Made by a program: the position numbers and the translations under genes
Origin: F23-B02 sp963633225
GTDB taxonomy: Bacteria; Bacillota; Clostridia; Oscillospirales; Oscillospiraceae
DNA length: 6,783 bases
Reading direction: 5' to 3'
NCBI GenBank assembly: GCA_963633225.1
Contig: CAVGXR010000055.1
Coordinates: 1 to 6,783, forward strand
In this document: positions 1 to 3,852 of the stretch, piece after piece
How the letters are laid out: each line of letters opens with the position of its first letter
How positions within the stretch are numbered: position 1 is the stretch's first letter
Notes under the pieces: model-generated
Database searches by the model: none
Seen by the model: the letters and a program-made list of their open reading frames with translations, nothing else
Told to the model about the DNA's origin: nothing

Positions 1-213
1 GGGGAGTGTGAGGGGGACAAGGTCCCGCCTCAAATTGGATTATAGCCATCAAAAAAGCCTGAGTTATCAGGCGTTTTGACGAGCAAAGCGAGATTTTTCG
101 TGAAGCGCAAGCTTCACAAAAAATGTGGCGTTTTTTCAGCGTGAAAAAAAGCCGCAGGCTTTTTTGACACGCTGATATTTCAATTCGGAGAATTGAAATA
201 TACCGCACTTATT
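1..213. repeat. Modular multi-hairpin intergenic repeat, copy A
   Basis: This gene-free stretch is a chain of inverted repeats. A G-rich header (1-40) pairs on itself (GAGGGGGAC with GTCCCGCCTC around AAG, one bulge). GCCAT at 45-49 can pair with GTGGC at 125-129 (one T-G wobble) and encloses two hairpins: GCCTGA/TCAGGC at 57-72 and GTGAAGC/GCTTCAC at 100-117. A hairpin at 136-175 follows (outer TCAGCGTG/CACGCTGA, inner A-tract-GCC/GGC-T-tract), then one at 175-201 with a 12-bp stem and GGA loop. The tail reads ACCGCAC. The same order of modules occurs at 2272-2480 with a similar header and different stems. The A-tract/GC/T-tract hairpin could terminate transcription on either strand. The left edge may lie outside the window. 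Confidence 0.7.
136..175. terminator. Terminator-like hairpin inside repeat copy A
   Basis: TCAGCGTG (136-143) pairs with CACGCTGA (168-175), and inside it a run of A followed by GCC pairs with GGC followed by a run of T around the loop GCA. The A-tract, GC core and T-tract give an intrinsic-terminator shape readable on both strands. No gene ends directly beside it in the window, so its use as a terminator is inferred from shape only. Confidence 0.4.
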
Positions 214-294
214 ACCTGTTACCTCTTACTTTTTACTTTACCAAAAAACCTTTGCGGGGGCAAGGTAATAGTGAAAAAGTAAGAGGGAATAAGT
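207..294. repeat. Imperfect inverted repeat downstream of the tRNA operon
   Basis: CCTCTTACTTTTT (222-234) is exactly complementary to 274-286, and ACTTATT (207-213) to AATAAGT (288-294), with an unequal bulge between the two stems. The loop holds a smaller stem, ACCTT/AAGGT (248-252 with 262-266). The sequence CCAAAAAACCTTTGCG at 241-256 also nearly repeats, in inverse orientation, the terminator arm at 316-330. I see no coding capacity. It may be a small palindromic repeat inserted next to the tRNA terminator. Confidence 0.5.
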
Positions 295-328
295 AAAAAA
301 CCTCCGCACTTTTGTGCGAAGGTTTTTT
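295..328 (-). terminator. Intrinsic terminator of the tRNA operon
   Basis: Read on the minus strand, a stem of about 14 paired bases with one mismatch and the loop AAAA ends in GGAGGTTTTTT, a typical rho-independent terminator. The arms are 295-309 and 314-328. The upstream arm touches the encoded CCA end of tRNA-Tyr (328-330), so essentially no spacer separates tRNA and terminator. The structure is nearly symmetric and could also act on the plus strand. Confidence 0.8.
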
Positions 329-412
329 GGTGGGGGATGGTGGATTCGAACCACCGAAGGCATTGCCAGCAGATTTACAGTCTGTCCCCTTTGGCCACTC
401 GGGAAATCCCCC
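328..412 (-). tRNA. tRNA-Tyr (anticodon GTA)
   Basis: The minus strand folds as a long-variable-arm tRNA. The acceptor stem GGGGGAT (412-406) pairs with ATCCCCC, followed by A73 and an encoded CCA (330-328). The anticodon loop CTGTAAA has GTA at 376-378. The T arm carries GGTTCGAATCC. The extra arm fits the class II shape of bacterial tRNA-Tyr. It lies 28 bases behind tRNA-Thr and is presumably processed from the same transcript. Its CCA end runs straight into the terminator hairpin. Confidence 0.95.
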
Positions 413-440
413 ATATACGATATGAAATTTGCTTTGACGG

Positions 441-516
441 TGGAGCTGGTGGACGGACTCGAACCCCCGACCTGCTGATTACAAATCAGCTGCTCTACCA
501 ACTGAGCTACACCAGC
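441..516 (-). tRNA. tRNA-Thr (anticodon TGT)
   Basis: On the minus strand GCTGGTG (516-510) pairs with CACCAGC (451-445), followed by T73 and an encoded CCA (443-441). The anticodon loop TTTGTAA carries TGT at 481-483. The T loop GGGTTCGAGTCC and D-arm sequence TAGCTCAGTTGGTAGAGC are canonical. It is the first gene of a two-tRNA operon, about ten bases downstream of the predicted transcription start. Confidence 0.95.
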
Positions 517-533
517 ACGATACCGGCTCAAAT

Positions 534-562
534 ATAATAGCAAACCGATCTGTGTTTGTCAA
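534..562 (-). promoter_or_regulatory. Sigma-A promoter of the tRNA operon
   Basis: Read on the minus strand: a perfect -35 box TTGACA (562-557), a 17-base spacer, and the -10 box TATTAT (539-534). Transcription would start near 527, just before tRNA-Thr. A TATAAT on the opposite strand (533-538) overlaps the -10 box and could in principle serve the divergent gene at 599, but no good -35 box goes with it. Confidence 0.88.
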
Positions 563-598
563 CATAAATTTTAATTATTTTATTGAGGGAGAATACGA

Positions 599-841
599 AT
601 GAAACTGATCGAACTTTCGGAGGAATACAGCCGGAGCGCCGCGCTGTGCAGGGAGCGCATAGCCGAGCTCCGCAGCGGCCTCGTCGACGAGGACATGTGC
701 GAGATAGACAGACTGCGCCTGCGCCGCAGGATAGCCATGCTCACGAGCATGATGCGCGATGCGCTCGCCGTTTCGCGCTACCTTAAAAATTACTATGGAG
801 ATGATATCAATGCAGGAAAAGAGACTCAATATGTTTGCTAA
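599..841 (+). CDS. Small charged helical protein, function unknown
   Basis: An 80-residue protein that I cannot assign to a named family. It is rich in Arg, Glu and Leu and almost free of helix breakers over residues 1-66, so it is probably mostly alpha-helical and perhaps a short coiled coil. A notable segment is the Arg-rich run around residues 38-44 followed by IAMLTSMM. The start at 599 is supported by the purine-rich GAGGGAGA at 585-592. It has no signal peptide or membrane segment. Its stop lies 13 bases before the preferred start of the next gene, a sigma region 4-like protein, so the two are probably co-transcribed. A partner or regulator of the helix-turn-helix protein is a guess from position only. 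A convincing promoter is not visible. Confidence 0.72.
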   Translation: MKLIELSEEYSRSAALCRERIAELRSGLVDEDMCEIDRLRLRRRIAMLTSMMRDALAVSRYLKNYYGDDINAGKETQYVC

Positions 842-843
842 GC

Positions 844-849
844 AGGAGG
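844..849 (+). promoter_or_regulatory. Strong ribosome binding site that sets the start at 855
   Basis: A perfect AGGAGG lies five bases before ATG 855. The in-frame ATGs upstream are less well served: 810 has only GGAG nine bases before it, and 759, 795, 801 and 831 have no clear site and lie within or over the preceding gene. Confidence 0.75.
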
Positions 850-854
850 AATAC

Positions 855-1133
855 ATGGCGCTGCGCCAGTACATAAGGCTCGTGTCGAGCGCCGAGGGCG
901 GAGCGGCGGGAGCGCTGCGCAGTGCGATAAGCTCGGAGCTCACAAAGCGCCAGAAGCAGCTTATCGGAATGTACTACATCGAGCAGATGCCCATGCAGGA
1001 TATAGCCGACGAGCTCGGCCTTCACATATCCAGTGTCAGCCGCACCATAAAGCGGGGCCGCGAGCGCCTGAAAAGCAGCCTCCGCTACGGCGGCAGAAAC
1101 CTCATGGCCGCGCTGGAGTTAGAAGATTGTTAA
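855..1133 (+). CDS. Sigma-70 region 4-like helix-turn-helix protein
   Basis: A 92-residue protein whose C-terminal two thirds look like the DNA-binding region 4 of sigma-70 factors. LTKRQKQLIGMYYIEQ (residues 29-44) matches the usual lead-in helix, and residues 47-68 (MQDIADELGLHISSVSRTIK and on) form the helix-turn-helix, followed by the basic RGRERLKSSL. Region 2, which binds core polymerase and the -10 box, is absent, so it is unlikely to be a complete sigma factor; a transcription regulator or split-sigma component is more likely. Similar small proteins are common in clostridial genomes and mobile elements. I chose the start at 855 because of the perfect AGGAGG; ATG 810 would add 15 residues and overlap the upstream gene by 32 bases. 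The stop codon touches the promoter of the lysozyme gene. Confidence 0.82.
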   Translation: MALRQYIRLVSSAEGGAAGALRSAISSELTKRQKQLIGMYYIEQMPMQDIADELGLHISSVSRTIKRGRERLKSSLRYGGRNLMAALELEDC

Positions 1134-1134
1134 C

Positions 1135-1163
1135 TTTACAGGCACGGTATGCCGTGATAAAAT
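1135..1163 (+). promoter_or_regulatory. Extended -10 promoter of the GH25 gene, with a palindrome in the spacer
   Basis: TTTACA (1135-1140), a 17-base spacer, and TAAAAT (1158-1163) preceded by TG at 1155-1156 make a good extended -10 sigma-A promoter. Transcription should start about seven bases after the -10 box, near 1170, which is the A of the ATG. The spacer contains CACGG-TATG-CCGTG (1143-1156), a dyad that could be an operator. The match to consensus is direct; the operator role is inferred. Confidence 0.65.
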
Positions 1164-1169
1164 GGCGGT

Positions 1170-2057
1170 ATGAGAAAGACAAAGAGAAAAAACAGAAACG
1201 CAGCGGGGATAAGCCCTGTGCTTGCGGTGATACTCATAGCCGCGCTGCTGCTGGGCGTGTATGCGCTCGTGCAGTCGCGCCGCAGCGCAGACGAGAGCGA
1301 GGCCGACCAGCATTCCGGCATGGTCGAGGTCTATAACGGCGAGGATTATGTTTGGATAGTTCCGCAGGAGGGCGTGCCGCTCAATGATATAAGCAAGGAC
1401 GATTTTGCCGCCGACCAGAGCGGGAACCTCTGCTACACCGGCGGCAGGTACAAGGCCAGCCGCGGCGTGGACGTGTCCTCGTATCAGGGCGAGATCGACT
1501 GGCAGCAGGTCTATGACAGCGGAGTGCGCTTTGCGATCATCCGCGCCGGAGGCATGTACTACGGCAGCGGCGAGCTGTATTCGGACGATTGCTTCATCAA
1601 AAACCTCGAGGGCGCAAGAGCCGCCGGACTTCGCGTCGGCGCGTACTTCTTCTCGCAGGCGATAACGGCTGACGAGGCAAGGGCCGAGGCAAGCTTCGTG
1701 CTGGAGCTCCTCGGCGGGCGTGAGCTCGACCTGCCGCTGTTCTTCGACTGGGAGCGCATATCCGGCGACACCGCACGCACAGATGGGCTTGACAACGAAA
1801 CGCTCACGGCCTGCGCGCTCGCCTTCTGCCAGACCGTGGAGGCGGCGGGCGTTGATGCCGGCGTGTACATCTATAACGACACCGGCTACTACGGCTACGA
1901 CCTTGCGCAGCTCGGGGACTATACCTTCTGGTGCGCCGGCATCGGCAGCTACCCGTATTTCTACTACGCCCACAGGATATGGCAGTACAGCTTCACCGGC
2001 AGCGTCCCCGGCATCAACGCCGACTGCGACCTGAACATGCTCTTCGAGGATTTTTAG
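1170..2057 (+). CDS. Membrane-anchored GH25 family lysozyme (muramidase)
   Basis: Glycoside hydrolase family 25 enzymes cut the beta-1,4 bond between N-acetylmuramic acid and N-acetylglucosamine in peptidoglycan. Of 295 residues, 1-10 are strongly basic and about 14-34 (SPVLAVILIAALLLGVYALV) form one membrane segment with no lipobox, so the protein is probably anchored with its catalytic domain outside. A linker of about 60 residues follows. The GH25 domain spans about 97-295: RGVDVSSYQGEIDW with D101, FAIIRAG, the catalytic-type FFDWE with D193 and E195, and the terminal WQYSFTGSVPGINADCDLN. It has no cell-wall-binding repeats. An in-frame TAA at 1158-1160 fixes the start at or after 1170, and there is no real Shine-Dalgarno site. 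A role in cell wall remodelling rather than phage lysis is inferred from the anchor and the absence of a holin or other phage gene. Confidence 0.93.
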   Translation: MRKTKRKNRNAAGISPVLAVILIAALLLGVYALVQSRRSADESEADQHSGMVEVYNGEDYVWIVPQEGVPLNDISKDDFAADQSGNLCYTGGRYKASRGVDVSSYQGEIDWQQVYDSGVRFAIIRAGGMYYGSGELYSDDCFIKNLEGARAAGLRVGAYFFSQAITADEARAEASFVLELLGGRELDLPLFFDWERISGDTARTDGLDNETLTACALAFCQTVEAAGVDAGVYIYNDTGYYGYDLAQLGDYTFWCAGIGSYPYFYYAHRIWQYSFTGSVPGINADCDLNMLFEDF

Positions 2058-2144
2058 AGGCGCATTTAGTCTGCACCTATACGTTGATTGCGGTAGCCCG
2101 ACCGGAAACATTGGAGGAAACTACAGCGTTTCGCGTATCGCGAG
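2052..2144. repeat. Left arm of a long inverted repeat flanking the convergent spacer
   Basis: The arm starts within the last codons of the GH25 gene. TTTTAG-A-GGCG-C-ATT-T followed by AGTCTGCACCTATACG (2068-2083) matches the reverse complement of 2834-2865 at 29 of 32 positions. After a diverged middle, 2118-2144 (AAACTACAGCGTTTCGCG and on) matches the reverse complement of 2772-2798 with one mismatch. The arm holds a small hairpin, TCGCG-TAT-CGCGA. No transposase is encoded between the arms, so a MITE-like or REP-like non-autonomous element is the closest description. Confidence 0.72.
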
Positions 2145-2153
2145 CTGATAGCT

Positions 2154-2174
2154 GTTAGCAGTTAGCAGTTAGCT
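2154..2174. repeat. Three tandem 7-bp units, GTTAGCA
   Basis: GTTAGCA, GTTAGCA and GTTAGCT follow one another directly. The array is too short for a CRISPR and has no protein-coding context. Such short tandem runs often vary in copy number between strains. Confidence 0.75.
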
Positions 2175-2180
2175 GAAGGT

Positions 2181-2227
2181 ATTCGCTCGGAGAGCGAATG
2201 AATTTAAATTTGTGCGGCGAAGCCGCA
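2181..2227. repeat. Two adjacent small hairpins
   Basis: ATTCGCTC/GAGCGAAT around GGA (2181-2199) is followed by the palindrome AAATTTAAATTT-like stretch and then TGCGGC/GCCGCA around GAA (2213-2227). The GGA loop recurs in the hairpin at 175-201 of repeat copy A, suggesting the same family of palindromic modules. I see no gene here. Confidence 0.5.
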
Positions 2228-2271
2228 ACCTTGTCAAACCTATGCTGCTGAGAAAAAGCATCCGCGCAGCG

Positions 2272-2480
2272 GGGGAGCTCGAGGGGGCAAGACCCGCCTC
2301 GAATTAGATAAACCGCCGTCGAAATCCTTGAGACATCAAGGATTTCGGTAAAAGCATTTTGAAAGCATTCAAAATGCTCGGCGGAAAAGTGCAGTCAAAA
2401 AAATCCCGCGAGGGATTTTTTTGACAAACTGAGGGAACAGGCTTGCCTGTTCCGCTTGCTGAAATTTCCACCGCACCGAA
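2272..2480. repeat. Modular multi-hairpin intergenic repeat, copy B
   Basis: The header (2272-2309) matches the header of copy A: GGGGAG, AGGGGG, CAAG, CCCGCCTC, AATT, GAT in the same order. CCGCCG (2313-2318) pairs with CGGCGG (2379-2384) and encloses two hairpins, an 11-bp stem with loop GACA (2321-2346) and a 10-bp stem (2353-2378), so the RNA or single-stranded DNA could form a three-way junction. Next come a 13-bp hairpin at 2395-2424 with A- and T-tract arms, a GGAACAGGC/GCCTGTTCC palindrome (2434-2453), and the tail ACCGCAC at 2470-2476. The stems differ from copy A while the architecture is kept. Confidence 0.72.
2395..2424. terminator. Bidirectional terminator-like hairpin in repeat copy B
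   Basis: A perfect 13-bp stem, with arms of seven A then TCCC and GGGA then seven T, closes on the loop GCGA. It resembles an intrinsic terminator on either strand and sits between the convergent GH25 and asd genes, where a two-way terminator would be useful. It corresponds to the hairpin at 136-175 in copy A. Confidence 0.55.
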
Positions 2481-2531
2481 ACCAGCGCAACCTTGGCCGT
2501 CAGCGCCAGACTAAAACCAAATAAATACGAC

Positions 2532-2568
2532 AAAAGACAGCTCAGACTTAAAATCCGAGCTGTCTTTT
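2532..2568. terminator. Bidirectional terminator-like hairpin
   Basis: AAAAGACAGCTC (2532-2543) is a perfect complement of GAGCTGTCTTTT (2557-2568) around a 13-base loop. The A-run on one side and T-run on the other give a terminator shape on both strands. It lies far from both gene ends (475 bases after the GH25 stop, about 280 after the asd stop), so it may act as a backstop for read-through. Confidence 0.55.
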
Positions 2569-2602
2569 CAACATTTAATATAGGTTCTTGTTCCTACTAT
2601 GC

Positions 2603-2622
2603 GGAACAGGCAAGCCTGTTCC
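2603..2622. repeat. Palindrome GGAACAGGC-AA-GCCTGTTCC, second copy
   Basis: This is the exact reverse complement of the palindrome at 2434-2453; only the two loop bases differ (AA against TT). GTTCCCTACG directly after it (2618-2627) recurs at 2717-2726. The unit is therefore dispersed within the spacer in both orientations. Confidence 0.65.
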
Positions 2623-2771
2623 CTACGAGGACCGGAGGTAGTTTCGGTCGGGCGCAAGCAGCAGCATCTTGCTTAGTCTCCATGCGAAATGCCCGCCACG
2701 GCGAGTGGCCAAGCCCGTTCCCTACGGGTTGCGGCGCAGTATTTTAGATGCTGCACAAACATTACACCGCA
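2623..2771. other. Gene-free remainder of the convergent spacer, with small hairpins
   Basis: No credible gene is seen. The stretch holds GCAAG/CTTGC (2654-2672), GCCAC/GTGGC around GGCGA (2695-2709) and CCCGT/ACGGG around TCCCT (2714-2728), and ends in ACCGCAC (2766-2772), the tail motif also seen in repeat copies A and B. The short open frames are not supported by ribosome binding sites or recognisable protein sequence. Confidence 0.5.
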
Positions 2772-2865
2772 CTCGCGGTACGCGAAACGCTGTAGTTTAT
2801 GCCATTGTTTCGATACCGTGCACCTGCACTCTCCGTATAGGTGCAGACTTAATCCGCCACTAAAA
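2772..2865. repeat. Right arm of the long inverted repeat, running into asd
   Basis: This is the inverse partner of 2052-2144. CGTATAGGTGCAGACT (2834-2849) is the exact complement of 2068-2083, and the match continues across the asd stop codon (2849-2851) to 2865, covering the last codons of asd. A 7-bp hairpin, TGCACCT/AGGTGCA (2819-2845), lies just past the asd stop. It has no T-run, so it is not a classic terminator, though it may stabilise the mRNA end. Confidence 0.72.
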
Positions 2866-3841
2866 GCTCGGCGATCTGGACGGCGTTGGTGGCAGCGCCC
2901 TTGCGGACCTGATCGCCGCAGCACCAGAGGTTGAGGCCGCACTCGTCGGTGAGGTCGTCGCGGATGCGTCCGACAAAGACGAGGTCCTGATCCGAGGTAT
3001 CCAGCGGCATGGGGTATTTCAGTGCGTTGAGATCGTCAACGAGCTTCACGCCGGGCGCTGCTGCAATGACCTCGCGTGCGCGCTCGACGGAGATCTTCTC
3101 CTTGGTCTTCAGGCAGATCGAGACGCTGTGGCTGCGCACGACGGGCACGCGCACGCAGGTGCAGCTGACCTTGAGCTCCGGCAGGTGCATGATGCGCCGG
3201 CCCTCGTTCTGGAGCTTCATCTCCTCGGAGGTGTAGCCGGCAAACTGCTCGCCGCCGATCTGCGGAATGACGTTGTAGGCTATCTGGTAGGCAAAGACCT
3301 TGGGCTCGAAGCTCTCGCCCTTAGCAAGCGCCTCGACCTCGCCGAAGAGCTCCTTGGGGCCTGCCGCGCCCGCGCCGGAAACGGCCTGATAGGACGAGAC
3401 GACCATGCTCTCGATGGGCGAAACAGCGTTGAGGGCGTTGACGGCGGTGCAGGATATGACGGTGGTGCAGTTGGGGTTTGAGATAACGCCCTTGTGCTTT
3501 TTCACGTCCTCGGGGTTTATCTCGGGCACGACGAGGGGCACGTCGGGGCAGAGACGGAAGGCGCTGGAGTTGTCGATAAACACCGCGCCCGAGGCCTTGA
3601 TATCCTCGACAAAGCGCTCGGCAATATCATTCTCGGCAGCGCCGAGGACTATATCCAGACCCTCGAAGTTTTCTCTGCACGCCTCGACGACGACGTGGCC
3701 GTCTATCACCTTGCCTGCGGAGTTCTTGCTGGCCAGAAGTCTGAGCTCCTCAATGGGGAAGCTGCGCTCTGCGAGTATCTTCATCATTTCCTGACCGACC
3801 GCGCCCGTTGCGCCGAGAATGCCTACATTGTATTTTTTCAT
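2849..3841 (-). CDS. asd: Aspartate-semialdehyde dehydrogenase
   Basis: Catalyses the NADPH-dependent reduction of aspartyl phosphate to aspartate semialdehyde, the branch point to lysine/diaminopimelate and to homoserine, in the cytoplasm. The 330 residues match the usual length. The Rossmann dinucleotide motif GATGAVGQ is at 10-17, the phosphate-contacting DNSSAFR at 90-96, and the catalytic cysteine C125 in SNPNCTT. YQAVSGAG (151-158) carries the conserved glutamine Q152, and RVPVVRSHS (231-239) the substrate arginine and catalytic histidine H238. The start follows GTGAGG (3856-3851), which overlaps the lysC stop codon, giving an 11-base gap and likely translational coupling. It is the last gene of the hom-lysC-asd operon. 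Its final codons lie within an inverted repeat shared with the end of the convergent lysozyme gene. Confidence 0.97.
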   Translation of the reverse strand: MKKYNVGILGATGAVGQEMMKILAERSFPIEELRLLASKNSAGKVIDGHVVVEACRENFEGLDIVLGAAENDIAERFVEDIKASGAVFIDNSSAFRLCPDVPLVVPEINPEDVKKHKGVISNPNCTTVISCTAVNALNAVSPIESMVVSSYQAVSGAGAAGPKELFGEVEALAKGESFEPKVFAYQIAYNVIPQIGGEQFAGYTSEEMKLQNEGRRIMHLPELKVSCTCVRVPVVRSHSVSICLKTKEKISVERAREVIAAAPGVKLVDDLNALKYPMPLDTSDQDLVFVGRIRDDLTDECGLNLWCCGDQVRKGAATNAVQIAELLVAD

Positions 3842-3852
3842 TTTGTTTTACC

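Noticed and set aside
337..537. Open frame of 66 codons on the plus strand
   Set aside because: It is the antisense translation of the tRNAs (GRTRTPDLLITNQLLYQLSYTS type), a frequent false hypothetical protein.
238..543. Open frame of 101 codons on the minus strand across both tRNA genes
   Set aside because: It is the conceptual translation of tRNA-Thr and tRNA-Tyr; its GVAQLVEQLICNQQVGGSSPS segment is a well-known tRNA artefact.
1170..2057. Lysozyme gene as part of a prophage lysis cassette
   Set aside because: No holin, tail, integrase or other phage gene is present, and the enzyme has its own membrane anchor, which fits a host cell-wall enzyme better.
1119..2111. Open frame of 330 codons antisense to the lysozyme gene
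   Set aside because: It shadows the GC-rich coding frame; the plus-strand frame shows clear GH25 motifs, and the antisense product resembles no family I recognise.
2154..2174. GTTAGCA array as a CRISPR-like or regulatory iteron array
   Set aside because: Three 7-bp units without spacers or nearby cas or rep genes do not support either; it is listed only as a short tandem repeat.
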